64,000 nucleotides of DNA from Arenibacter troitsensis (GCF_900177645.1 NZ_FXAO01000007.1:159716-223715); one strand, 5' to 3'; shown: positions 37,302-46,325, counted from the stretch's first letter. Made by a program: numbers and translations. Notes: a model not told the origin generated them from the letters alone.

Positions 37302-39270
37302 GGATGTGTAGTACCACTTTGGTGCCTAAGGCCACCTTATTGGAATCATACAGATCAATTATTTCTACCTGAAATGAATTTTCGAAGTCTTTGGAGAAAT
37401 TGGCCAACCTTTCCTTGGTAATATCGATGCCAATGGACTTTCGCTTTAAGAATTTGCTTTCCTTTATCCTTTCGGAGGCCTCCCGACCAACACCGTTGTC
37501 GGTAATGCTTATTTGAATAAACTTTTCATTTTCCCGGCTAACGTGCAGATGGATCTTTTTTTCTCCCTCTTTGGAGGAAAGCCCGTGCCAGAGCGCATTT
37601 TCCAGAAAGGGCTGTAGAATTAAAGAAGGAATCTTAACCGTATGCTCATCAATGGTTTCATCTACCCGCACTGTAAAGTTTATCTCGTGCGAAAATCTAA
37701 TGTTTTCAATGTTCATGTATAGGTCAATGGTCTCCAATTCATCGGCCAGGGATATTTCTTTTAATGAGGAAGCTTCCAGAATTTTGCGGACCAGCTTAGA
37801 AAATTTATTAAGGTAGTGTACTGCATTTTTCTTTTCATTATTAATGATGTAAAGTTTTATGGAATTTAGGGAATTGAACAAAAAATGAGGGTTCATTTGG
37901 CTGCGCAACATACTTTGCTCCAGAGTTAGGATCTGTTTTTCATTTTTCAACTCTTTCTGCCTATATAATATGTAAAGGATAAAAGTTAGAAGGGCCATTC
38001 CCAAGGCTCCAATGATCAGGGTGTTTGTTTTTTTACGAAGCCGTAGGTTCATAAATTCGTTTTCCCTGGCCAAGGCCTCTATTTGATTGGTCTTTTTTTC
38101 GGTTTCATATTTTATGATCAAATCGTTGATATAACGGCGATTGACCTCACTATTAATGTCTTCGTTAAATTTTTCAGCCAGTTGGTAGTATTCCAAAGCA
38201 TTTTGGTATTCGCCTTTATAGGTGTATAGTTTGGATAAGTAATTATAGGCATGGGCAATATAACTTGGTAATTGATGTTTTTTGGACATTTCCAGTCCGT
38301 TCACAAGGTATTTTTCCGATTCTGTATATTGTCTTAATTCCATTAGGGCCCAGCCCATATTGATGTTTATGGCTGCTATAACCGTCTTGTCCCCCAAGGC
38401 TTCAGCGGCCAATAGGTTGGGTTCAAGAATTTCCAACGCCTGTGTTAATTTGTTCTGCTTTATGTAGATTTGGGCTATACTATTCTTACAAATGACCCTG
38501 CCCTTATCACTGTCAATTTCATTATTGTAGTCCAAGGAGGTTCTGTAATAGTGCAGTGCTTCCTCCAACTCCCCTTTGTATTCCAGGCATTCCCCAATAT
38601 TCTGATAATTAATGGCAAGTCCCAATTTATTGCCAAGCTCCTTTTCCAAAGCCATCGACTTCTTAAATTGAGCAATGGCTATATCGTATTGTTTTAGAAT
38701 GGAATATAGGTTGCCTATACTATTTAGGGAAACGTTTATACTTCTTTTTAGTCCGTCTGAAGGATTGGCTTCCGACTCCGCCAATTCCAAAGCCTCTTGG
38801 TTGTAATCCAAGGCTATTTTAATAGCATCGCTCCTTCTGTAGACCACGCCCAACATATTTAAACTATAGACCCGGAATTCTAGATTGTTGGCGTCCAAAG
38901 CCGCTTGCAATGCCTGTTCATGGAGTGCAACAGCCTTTGTGTAATCTGAAATGTTCCTGTATTTCCTTCCAAGTTGATTTAGGGCATAGGACTGTCCTAT
39001 GTAATATTTTTTTCGGGCAGATTCCATATCAAAAAAGCGCATATAGGTAGTATCACTTCTTTTGGGTTTTAAAATGGAATCCAATTCTTGATAGGTTACC
39101 GGTGCAGCCTTAATGAGGCTATCCGTAATCCTTTTAAATTCTTCTGAAACTTTCTGGGAATGGGCCGGGGAAAGTGAAAGGGAGGTAAAAACTAAAAAAA
39201 AAAAGAAGCGGCCTGTATTTAAGAATGAAAGTCGACAAAAGATGGATATAATTAAGGAGGGAAAATTCAT
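37291..39270 (-). CDS. LytS-type sensor histidine kinase with TPR sensor region
   Basis: A 659-residue kinase. A signal/anchor covers about residues 18-38, TPR repeats span about 80-390 (for example YNQEALELAESEANPSDGLK, GELEEALHYYRTSLDYNNEI), a transmembrane helix lies near 420-437, and the His_kinase (LytS/YehU) domain has the phosphoacceptor in MLRSQMNPHFLFNSLNSIK. An HATPase domain (ITDNGVGREASERIK) follows. It lies nine bases downstream of the LytTR regulator gene, so the two form a two-component pair. The signal is unknown; TPRs suggest a protein or peptide ligand. Confidence 0.92.
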   Translation of the reverse strand: MNFPSLIISIFCRLSFLNTGRFFFFLVFTSLSLSPAHSQKVSEEFKRITDSLIKAAPVTYQELDSILKPKRSDTTYMRFFDMESARKKYYIGQSYALNQLGRKYRNISDYTKAVALHEQALQAALDANNLEFRVYSLNMLGVVYRRSDAIKIALDYNQEALELAESEANPSDGLKRSINVSLNSIGNLYSILKQYDIAIAQFKKSMALEKELGNKLGLAINYQNIGECLEYKGELEEALHYYRTSLDYNNEIDSDKGRVICKNSIAQIYIKQNKLTQALEILEPNLLAAEALGDKTVIAAININMGWALMELRQYTESEKYLVNGLEMSKKHQLPSYIAHAYNYLSKLYTYKGEYQNALEYYQLAEKFNEDINSEVNRRYINDLIIKYETEKKTNQIEALARENEFMNLRLRKKTNTLIIGALGMALLTFILYILYRQKELKNEKQILTLEQSMLRSQMNPHFLFNSLNSIKLYIINNEKKNAVHYLNKFSKLVRKILEASSLKEISLADELETIDLYMNIENIRFSHEINFTVRVDETIDEHTVKIPSLILQPFLENALWHGLSSKEGEKKIHLHVSRENEKFIQISITDNGVGREASERIKESKFLKRKSIGIDITKERLANFSKDFENSFQVEIIDLYDSNKVALGTKVVLHIPTH

Positions 39271-39279
39271 AATGATAGA

Positions 39280-40014
39280 TTATATTAAATCTAGAAAGTC
39301 GGACTTTTTCTGTCTTGACACAGGTATTTTATGGTTGGATTGCAAAATTACGTAACCATCTGTTTTAAGAAATTCCTTTATTTTATTGAGGTTGATGATA
39401 AAGGAATTATGAATTCTAAAAAAAGTATCCTTGGGCAATATCTGATTTACCTCCTTTAATTTTTTGGTAAGCAAAATCTTTTGTCCATCACTTAAAAACA
39501 AGGTGCTGTAATTGCCATCAGATTCTGCAAAAAGAATTTCATCGCTTTGTAAAAATAATAATTTCCCATCGGTATTAATAGTGATCTTTTTTTGAAGCGA
39601 ATCGGAATTGAACTTCAAAAGTATCTTTTCCAACTTTTCCGCTGTATAATTTTTGCTGTTGAACTTTTTTATTTTGGCGATGGTGGCATTTAGATCATCT
39701 GTATCTATCGGTTTCAGAAGATAATCTATTGCTTCATTCTTCAGCGCTTTTATCGCATATTGGTTATAGGCAGTGGTGATAACTACCGGAAATTCCTTGT
39801 TCTGCAATTTCTGAATAAATTGAAATCCGTCCATTGTGGGCATTTCTATATCCAAGAATAAACAATCTGGAGGATACTGCTCCAAATATTTTAAAGCCTC
39901 AAAAGGGTCAGTGAAGGAGGCCACCACTTTAATTTCATCACTAAAGTTGGTTAGCTCCCAAGACAGACTCTGAAGGGCTTTAATTTCGTCGTCTACTAAA
40001 ACTGCTTCTAACAT
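39280..40014 (-). CDS. LytTR-family response regulator
   Basis: A 244-residue regulator from ATG 40014 (MLEAVLVDDE). The receiver domain has acidic residues Asp8/Asp9, phosphoacceptor Asp55 (CLFLDIEMPTMDG) and Lys101 (DYLLKPIDTDDL). The C-terminal LytTR DNA-binding domain spans about 140-243 (FFRIHNSFIINLNKIKEF, VILQSNHKIPVSRQKK). LytTR proteins bind direct repeats spaced two helical turns apart. Such a repeat occurs 186 bases upstream of this gene, at 40200-40230. Pairs with the LytS-like kinase downstream. Confidence 0.94.
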   Translation of the reverse strand: MLEAVLVDDEIKALQSLSWELTNFSDEIKVVASFTDPFEALKYLEQYPPDCLFLDIEMPTMDGFQFIQKLQNKEFPVVITTAYNQYAIKALKNEAIDYLLKPIDTDDLNATIAKIKKFNSKNYTAEKLEKILLKFNSDSLQKKITINTDGKLLFLQSDEILFAESDGNYSTLFLSDGQKILLTKKLKEVNQILPKDTFFRIHNSFIINLNKIKEFLKTDGYVILQSNHKIPVSRQKKSDFLDLI

Positions 40015-40199
40015 AGTAAAGGAAAGATACTCAAAATTAGAAATATAGTTCGTTAAGCTTTTAATATTTTGTGTCAATGGAATTGAATTGAGTATAGTTG
40101 GTGCTTATTGGATTAAGATTGGGCCTTTTGGGAAGATATATGTATGAATAATTGGTTTTTGTGGGAAAGGTTTGTCTAACTGCTTAATTTTCCTAATGT

Positions 40200-40268
40200 C
40201 ATTTATACAGGAAATTTTACCATTTACACAATTACGGATTGTGGGTACTAACATTTCGTATACATTTG
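40200..40268 (+). promoter_or_regulatory. Direct-repeat promoter upstream of the 57-residue gene
   Basis: Two direct half-sites, CATTTATACA (40200-40209) and CATTTACACA (40221-40230), have a period of 21 bases. They are followed by TTG at 40239-40241 and a consensus -7 TACATTTG at 40261-40268 (19-base spacing). The repeat ends exactly 30 bases before the -7 element. The period is that of known LytTR sites (for example E. coli YpdB, N11 between 10-base half-sites), and a LytTR regulator gene is divergent from it. Binding is inferred. Confidence 0.5.
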
Positions 40269-40319
40269 ATTCACCAATTATTTTCTTATTAAGGATATAG
40301 TGAAACCAAAACCCAGGAG

Positions 40320-40493
40320 ATGAATAAATGTATAGCCTTTTTTATCGTTTTAGTTTTAGTCCTTGTTGTAGCTGTTCTTACGGACAATGAGCGTGCTACT
40401 TCCCATGAAAACAATTTTGTGGAACACAAAGTAGATACAAATAAGAGTGGTCCACTTGTAGACAATAAAGCGGTAGCAGGCCGGAGGTATTAA
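40320..40493 (+). CDS. 57-residue membrane or secreted small protein
   Basis: Starts at ATG 40320 with an AGGAG sequence directly in front. The product is MNKC, then a strongly hydrophobic stretch (IAFFIVLVLVLVVAVL), followed by a polar tail of about 37 residues ending in AGRRY. It could be a membrane-anchored peptide or a secreted pro-peptide. It has its own well-formed promoter with a LytTR-like direct repeat and lies divergent from the LytTR regulator, so it is a good candidate output or signal gene of that system. No family recognised. Confidence 0.6.
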   Translation: MNKCIAFFIVLVLVLVVAVLTDNERATSHENNFVEHKVDTNKSGPLVDNKAVAGRRY

Positions 40494-40935
40494 GGATTTA
40501 GTATGGAACATATAGTGGTAATCCATGAATAATAAATAACATTCAATGACCATAATTATTAACAATTAAAATTAACTGCCAAAAAAAGTGCGGTCCTGTA
40601 GGATTTTTTTAAACACGAACATGTCATTGTTGCAAAACTATCCGAAGGATGTGTATGTAAATTTGAAAAACACAATCAACTTGTAGGTTTTGGAATTCGC
40701 ATAGTATTTAGGTTTCGGGGGAACTACCTAGAGCATGTGTTTCCGATTCTAGTAATTCATAAACTCATTGCATCGGTTGGATCGCACCAATTTGGTTTTT
40801 TTTACTTCTCCCAATCAATTTGGGGTCATGGGCAGATCCTCCCAGGTTGTGGTACTAAAGTGGCCTATATTCCTTAAAGAATAATTTCATTGATTACTTC
40901 CGGGATATATCTTATCTTGTATCTAACCAATCAGG
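40494..40935. other. Gap between the small gene and the hybrid regulator
   Basis: About 440 bases. A weak hairpin with T-run (GGTCCTGTAGGATTTTTTT, about 40593-40611) may terminate the small gene. No convincing gene or -7 consensus was found for the rest. Confidence 0.35.
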
Positions 40936-43900
40936 ATGGAACCCACCGTGGAAAAGATAAAATCAACAAATCATATCTTCATCTTATTTGTTGGCGCAAT
41001 ATGTTTTATATCTGCGCAATTTCTTTATTCCCAAGATCAAATCAAATTTAGACAGCTCTCTGTAAATGACGGACTTTCACAGAACAGCGCCGTATCCATT
41101 GCCCAGGACAGTATAGGGTTTATGTGGATAGCCACGCAGGATGGTCTTAACAAATACGATGGCAATACATTCAGTATTTACCCTTTTACGTTTGTTGATG
41201 TTACTAGGGCCACACATAGTTATTTAGGGAAGGTATATGTGGATAGGAAGGGTCATGTATGGGCCATACCCAATGATCGAATCCCTTATAAACTGGAAAC
41301 CCAGTCCAATGTTTTTGTTCCTCTTCAAGGAATTAACGATGCAAGTTCCATTTTTATGGATGAGGATTATAATCTATGGATAGGTACTTACTCCAATGGA
41401 CTGTTTGTAAAAAGAGCGGATAAGGAAGGGGTTAGTCAAATATTTTCATCCAACATTGCCGGGGGTACTATATATAATATAACCCAAAATGATATGGGGG
41501 CCCTTTTATTGAGCATGGACAATGAAATTGTGGAATATGATTACAACAAGTTGCGTCTGCGGAAATTAAAGGCCAAAACAGCAACTGGCAATCCGGTATA
41601 TACCAATTATAGTGATATTGTAATAGATAAGCAGTCTAAGCAATGGATAGGTACCTTCGGCGCCGGACTTTATTTTAGGAATTCAGGGGAGGGAGTGTTT
41701 AGCCGTCTGGAGGATATGGACTTTAAGGACAGCCTGCCATCGGATTTGAACATAACCGACCTGCATCTGGATGCAATGGAAAGACTATGGGTTGCCACCT
41801 ATGGGCAGGGGCTATACCTAGTTAATTTTGAGCAGCTATCCATTGCACATTTTAATACGGCCAAGCACAATCCTACGGCACTTCACTACAATGATATATT
41901 GAGTATCTATGAAGATTATTCAGGAACACTATGGTTTGGTACGGATGGGGCTGGGGTGAGTTATTACGATCAATATTTGGAAAAATTTAATTCTTTTACT
42001 GATTATCAGACACCAGAGAATATTAGTATAGATGTTGTTAGGTCTATAGTGGTAGATAGGGAGAATTCTGTTTGGATTGGGACTTCCGGTAAAGGACTAA
42101 CCCAGTATATCCCAGAAGACGACCGTTGGAGGACCTTTAAGGCGGGAGCTAAAAATGAAAATACCATTTCTTCCGATCGTGTCATGAGTTTAATGATAGA
42201 CAAAGAGGGTAATTTATGGATAGGAACCCAGGACGGCGGTCTTAATATGCGCGACCCCCAAGGGGAATTTTTACATTTTTCCGATTTTAATGAAAATGTT
42301 CTATCGGCGAATACCATTTGGTCTATTTATCAAGATGATGAGGATCGGATTTGGCTGGGCACCCGTGACGATGGCCTAATTCAGTTTGATAAGGTTAAGG
42401 GTGAAGTAAAAAGGTATGATTACGATCCCAATCTTCAAAACGGTATACCTAGTAATAATGTCAGGGTCGTTACCTCGGATGGTAAAGGAAATTTGTGGAT
42501 TGGAACGGAGGGCCATGGAATTTCAAAGTTCAATATTAGGGAGGAGACCTTTACGAACCATCAATTTGCAACCACAGAAAACTCTTTATCAAGCAATAGG
42601 ATAAAAAGCCTGTATTATGCACCCAATGATATACTTTGGATCGGCACCAATGGTTCAGGACTGAATGCATACGACATTGAAAATAACCTGTTTTATGAAT
42701 ATAGTGTAAGGGATGGTTTGGCCAATAATGTGATTTACGGAATATTGCCAGATAATGAAGGGTCCCTATGGCTAAGCTCCAATAAAGGTATAACCAAATT
42801 TACCCCTGCCGCTACTTTCGAAGCTGCGCCCAGTATTGTGAATTATAACAATTACGAAGGTTTGGCTACAGAATTTAATACCGGTGCGTATTTTAAGGAT
42901 GGGAATGGCAATCTTTATTTTGGTGGATTGGATGGTTTCTATTGGTTTAAACCAAATAAGATTAAGGAAAATACCATAGTGCCAAAAATTGCGATCACTG
43001 GATTTGATGTGTATAATGCGGCTTTTCCAATTACCGAGGGGCTTGCTTTGAAAGCCAATCAGAACACACTATCCTTTAGCTTTTCCGGACTTCAATTTTC
43101 ACTTCCTGAGAAGAACCAATATCAATATAGATTGGTGAACTTTGATAGTGATTGGGTGTATGCAGGGCAAAAGAACTTTGCACGTTATACACGTCTGCCC
43201 CCCGGTAATTACGAATTTCAAGTAAAGGCCAGTAATTATGATGGGGTTTGGAACAATGATCCGGTTGGATTTTCCTTTTCCATTATGTCGCCATGGTACT
43301 TGACACCTATGGCCAAATTTTCTTATGTAATCCTGTTTTTATTGCTGGCCTATGGCATATATAGTTACTTAAAATGGCAATGGCAATTACAATTGAACCT
43401 TCGTTTGAAAATGGAAGAGACCGAACGGTTTAAAAAATTAAATCGCTTTAAATCAAAGTTGTATACCGATATTTCCCATGAATTCCGAACTCCCCTCACC
43501 CTAATTTCTGGACCTGTGGATGCTAAATTATCCCGAGGTGGGCTGTCTGATATGGATTTTGCCAATTTTTCCATGATCAAGAGGAATATCAATCGTTTAA
43601 TAGCCTTGGTGGATCAACTGCTGCATTTGGCAAAGTTGGAGAAAGGTAAATTAAAATTAAAAATTTCCAAGGGCGATATGGGCCTCTTTTTAGGAATGCT
43701 AACTACTTCTTTTAGGTATAGGGCCAGTATAAGGAAAGTAGATTATGTGGTGGAAATAGATGACTTAAGGTCTGTTTGGTTTGATGAGGATGCATTGGAA
43801 AAAATTATCATCAATCTTCTTTCCAATGCATTTAAATATGTAAGTGAAGGAGGAAATTGTCAGTTCATGGCCAGGAAGGATGGCGGAAATGTTCAGATCA

Positions 43901-44988
43901 GTGTAAAAAATACCGTGTCGCAATATTCAGAAGTGGATCTGGAAAATCTCTTTACCCGTTTCTATCAGCAGGATGAACATTCCGAAGGTGCCGGTGTGGG
44001 GCTAGCCGTGGTAAAGGAATTGGTGAATTTGTATCAAGGAACCGTTTCCGTGGAAATGGAGGAGCCAAAGTTGATCCACTTTACCGTGAATTTGCCCATA
44101 AGGAAATCCCATTTTAAAAACTTGGAAGTCGTGGAATTGTTGGACCCAGTGGCCGAGGCTGGATCAAACCCGGATTTCAATGGCCATGTTGTATCAATAC
44201 CCAATGCCAGTAAAGTGAATGGGCCCAGTGAACTCCCTATTCTATTAATTGTTGATGATCATAAGGAGATACGGGAATTTCTGGATTCGGCTTGGAAGAC
44301 TAGGTACAAGATTATAGGGGCGATCAATGGTTTGGAAGGAATCAAAACCGCTTTGGAAGTGGTTCCGGATATTATAATCTCGGATGTACGCATGCCCCTT
44401 GGGGATGGAATAGAACTATGTAATAAATTAAAGACCGATGAACGGACCAGTCATATCCCCATAATTTTGTTGACTGCCGGGGTAGGCGAAGAACAGGAGC
44501 TTCTTGGATTGGACTCCGGGGCAGATGATTTTATAACCAAGCCCTTTAAATTAAAGATATTACAAGCAAGGGTGGACAACCTTATTGCAAACCGAAAAAT
44601 GTTGCGGAACCGATATAGCCATGAGTCAATTTTGGAGGCCAAGGACATAGCAATTACCCCAACGGATGAAGTGTTCTTAAATAAGTTGCAAAGCGTGTTG
44701 GATGATCATCTGTCGGATCCTAACTTTAATGCGGAGGCCTTTTGTGAAAAATTGACCATGAGCCGTATGCAGCTTCATAGGAAACTTTTGACCTACACCG
44801 GACTTTCTACAACTGCCTTTATAAGATCGCAACGCTTAAAACAGGCTGTTCATATCTTAAAAACCTCGGATGTGTCGATAAGTGAAATAGCCTATGCTGT
44901 TGGATTCAATACGCCTTCCTATTTTATTAAGTGCTTTAAAGAAATCTACAAAATGACCCCGGTGGAATATCTTCAAAATACCGACTAG
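40936..44988 (+). CDS. Hybrid two-component system regulator (HTCS)
   Basis: A single 1350-residue polypeptide joining sensor and response regulator. It has a signal/anchor (about 13-33), a periplasmic two-component propeller (about 40-690; repeated WIGT blades such as NLWIGTQDGGLN), a Y_Y_Y domain (about 700-785) and a transmembrane helix (about 795-815). The histidine kinase has His848 (DISHEFRTPLTLI), with an ATPase domain (LLSNAFKYV, GAGVGLAVVKELV). The receiver has Asp1150 (IIISDVRMPLGDG), and a C-terminal AraC helix-turn-helix follows. HTCS proteins usually sense glycan fragments and switch on adjacent polysaccharide utilisation genes. None flank it here. Confidence 0.95.
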   Translation: MEPTVEKIKSTNHIFILFVGAICFISAQFLYSQDQIKFRQLSVNDGLSQNSAVSIAQDSIGFMWIATQDGLNKYDGNTFSIYPFTFVDVTRATHSYLGKVYVDRKGHVWAIPNDRIPYKLETQSNVFVPLQGINDASSIFMDEDYNLWIGTYSNGLFVKRADKEGVSQIFSSNIAGGTIYNITQNDMGALLLSMDNEIVEYDYNKLRLRKLKAKTATGNPVYTNYSDIVIDKQSKQWIGTFGAGLYFRNSGEGVFSRLEDMDFKDSLPSDLNITDLHLDAMERLWVATYGQGLYLVNFEQLSIAHFNTAKHNPTALHYNDILSIYEDYSGTLWFGTDGAGVSYYDQYLEKFNSFTDYQTPENISIDVVRSIVVDRENSVWIGTSGKGLTQYIPEDDRWRTFKAGAKNENTISSDRVMSLMIDKEGNLWIGTQDGGLNMRDPQGEFLHFSDFNENVLSANTIWSIYQDDEDRIWLGTRDDGLIQFDKVKGEVKRYDYDPNLQNGIPSNNVRVVTSDGKGNLWIGTEGHGISKFNIREETFTNHQFATTENSLSSNRIKSLYYAPNDILWIGTNGSGLNAYDIENNLFYEYSVRDGLANNVIYGILPDNEGSLWLSSNKGITKFTPAATFEAAPSIVNYNNYEGLATEFNTGAYFKDGNGNLYFGGLDGFYWFKPNKIKENTIVPKIAITGFDVYNAAFPITEGLALKANQNTLSFSFSGLQFSLPEKNQYQYRLVNFDSDWVYAGQKNFARYTRLPPGNYEFQVKASNYDGVWNNDPVGFSFSIMSPWYLTPMAKFSYVILFLLLAYGIYSYLKWQWQLQLNLRLKMEETERFKKLNRFKSKLYTDISHEFRTPLTLISGPVDAKLSRGGLSDMDFANFSMIKRNINRLIALVDQLLHLAKLEKGKLKLKISKGDMGLFLGMLTTSFRYRASIRKVDYVVEIDDLRSVWFDEDALEKIIINLLSNAFKYVSEGGNCQFMARKDGGNVQISVKNTVSQYSEVDLENLFTRFYQQDEHSEGAGVGLAVVKELVNLYQGTVSVEMEEPKLIHFTVNLPIRKSHFKNLEVVELLDPVAEAGSNPDFNGHVVSIPNASKVNGPSELPILLIVDDHKEIREFLDSAWKTRYKIIGAINGLEGIKTALEVVPDIIISDVRMPLGDGIELCNKLKTDERTSHIPIILLTAGVGEEQELLGLDSGADDFITKPFKLKILQARVDNLIANRKMLRNRYSHESILEAKDIAITPTDEVFLNKLQSVLDDHLSDPNFNAEAFCEKLTMSRMQLHRKLLTYTGLSTTAFIRSQRLKQAVHILKTSDVSISEIAYAVGFNTPSYFIKCFKEIYKMTPVEYLQNTD

Positions 44989-45142
44989 TTGAGTTTCATT
45001 TTAAGTTAAAAATTTAATGACGTATTGAGAATTTAGCGTATTGTTTGTACGATCCAATTTTGAATTTTCAGTTTCTTGGGGGTTATAAAAATGCCCTGAA
45101 AGAGGTCAAAGTAAGAATTAGTAGCGGTGGGTTTGTTCTTGG

Positions 45143-45181
45143 AAAAATGGCCAATTGTCGGTGCCGTTTTATGGCCATTTT
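45143..45181 (+). terminator. Terminator-like hairpin downstream of the HTCS gene
   Basis: AAAATGGCC (45144-45152) pairs with GGCCATTTT (45173-45181) around a 20-base loop. It lies 155 bases past the HTCS stop. In the same gap (44989-45306) the only other signal is the direct-repeat promoter. Confidence 0.4.
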
Positions 45182-45202
45182 AAGCTTGATTCTCAAACTT
45201 TC

Positions 45203-45275
45203 CCTGCTTAGTTACATTTATGGCATACTTAGTTACAATGGAAATATTCTTATTTATGGTCAATAGATAGCTTAG
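45203..45275 (+). promoter_or_regulatory. Direct-repeat promoter, copy A
   Basis: Two identical half-sites CTTAGTTACA (45207-45216 and 45228-45237), period 21 bases. TAGCTTAG (45268-45275), a one-mismatch version of TAnnTTTG, begins after exactly 30 bases. The stretch from 45203 to about 45260 is closely similar to copy B at 45874-45931. The lipoprotein start codon lies 31 bases after the putative -7. Confidence 0.45.
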
Positions 45276-45306
45276 CTGTGCTGAAATATGTAATAACGGC
45301 ACAAGA

Positions 45307-45708
45307 ATGAAAACACAACTAGCCGTAATTGGCTTGATATTGCTTTTGGGTAGCTCATGTACCAAGGAGGCAACAAATTTTGGAAAATCGGATTGTTATT
45401 GGAATATCAAAAATGAATTGGACCAATAGGATATGGAAAATCTAGCCGATATTATGAATTACGAGGATGAGGATGGGAATAGGTCATCCTATAAGGTCTG
45501 TTTGCATAGAAGGCAATATACGGAGGAATATTTAGGGAAACTTAAGTCGAAAAAAAGTTTGATTATTCGTGATTATTGTCACGAACTCACAGGAGAAGAA
45601 ATATTGGAGTTGGATGCTGAGGTTACCAATAAAATTATTGACTTGGAAAAGGCTCTTGATCTCGAAGAGGGGGTGTATGATTGTGAAAATATGTACAATA
45701 ATAAATAA
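45307..45708 (+). pseudogene. Small lipoprotein gene split by an in-frame TAG
   Basis: The ATG at 45307 opens a lipoprotein signal (MKTQLAVIGLILLLGSSC, Cys18), and the frame stops at TAG 45427-45429 after 40 codons. The same frame continues with GAT-ATG and 91 further codons to 45708 (YKVCLHRRQYTEEYLGKLKS, CHELTGEEILELDAEVTNK). The downstream part has no ribosome binding site or signal peptide of its own but has cysteines and the composition of an exported protein. One ancestral 132-residue lipoprotein interrupted by a point mutation is the simplest reading. Two separate genes, or TAG readthrough, are alternatives. Family not recognised. Confidence 0.55.
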
Positions 45709-45873
45709 TGGGCTAGTGCTGCATAAAGGAAAAGAGGCCGGTGATCTATAGTTGTGTTCGGGTACATTTGGAAGGCGGGATAAGAGTTCTAAGTTAGGAA
45801 GCTGAACCTTGCGAACTGCTTACTACTACTGCCGGTGGAATACTTTTTTTGAGGTAGAAACCGTAACTTTTCT

Positions 45874-45946
45874 TCCTGCATGTTACATTTATTGCATACT
45901 TTGTTACATATTGGATATTCTTTTTGGGGGAATCAAGATATATTTG
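45874..45946 (+). promoter_or_regulatory. Direct-repeat promoter, copy B
   Basis: Half-sites TGTTACA (45881-45887) and TGTTACA (45902-45908) repeat with a 21-base period. Consensus -7 TATATTTG (45939-45946) begins exactly 30 bases after the second site. Shares GTTACATTTAT and GCATACTT with copy A at 45203-45275. It lies in the 390-base gap before the 30-residue microprotein gene, whose start is about 150 bases downstream; nothing else is recognised in that gap. Confidence 0.5.
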
Positions 45947-46021
45947 GAGTGTAGATGATTATATAGTACATCTGCCGGAATCAAGGCTTTAGGGACTTGT
46001 ATTTAAATTGTTAGGATATAC

Positions 46022-46102
46022 ATGAACATTATAATTTCCATTTGGTTAAAACCTGGTGCGAAGTGTCAAAATACTATATTAACTCAAACTCCACTATTAT
46101 GA
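46022..46102 (+). CDS. Possible 26-residue leader ORF
   Basis: ATG at 46022 opens 26 codons (MNIIISIWLKPG at the start). Its TGA stop overlaps the ATG of the next small gene (ATGA at 46099-46102), an arrangement typical of translational coupling. There is no clear ribosome binding site, so it may be chance. Confidence 0.25.
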   Translation: MNIIISIWLKPGAKCQNTILTQTPLL

Positions 46103-46191
46103 CAATTTCAAATATCAAAGCAGTAAGCTTAGTTTTTTTTGCAATGATTGCAATTTCGGTATTTATGATCTTGGCCGCATTGTCTCTATAA
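46099..46191 (+). CDS. 30-residue hydrophobic microprotein
   Basis: Encodes MTISNIKAV followed by a single transmembrane stretch (SLVFFAMIAISVFMILAALS) and a stop. It lies between a direct-repeat promoter (45874-45946) and a strong terminator (46280-46325), so it appears to be its own transcription unit upstream of nrdB. No homologue is recognised. The evidence for coding is positional and compositional only. Confidence 0.45.
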   Translation: MTISNIKAVSLVFFAMIAISVFMILAALSL

Positions 46192-46279
46192 TTTTTTGTA
46201 CTACTATATCAATAGAGAAAGACCAATAACCGGATACCTGGCCATATAAACCAATGGTTGGTTTTAGGTAATGAGGAAG

Positions 46280-46325
46280 ATAAACCAAAGAGTATGTTTT
46301 TATATACTTTTTGGTTTATTTTTTT
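46280..46325 (+). terminator. Strong terminator upstream of nrdB
   Basis: Stem ATAAACCAAA/TTTGGTTTAT extended by AGTAT/ATACT, followed by seven T. It ends the microprotein transcript. It also lies inside the longer frame that could extend nrdB upstream to 46258, which makes that extension untenable. Confidence 0.75.

Noticed and set aside
45045-45266. A 73-codon rightward ORF downstream of the HTCS gene.
   Set aside because: It overlaps the hairpin and the direct-repeat promoter and has no coding character or ribosome site.
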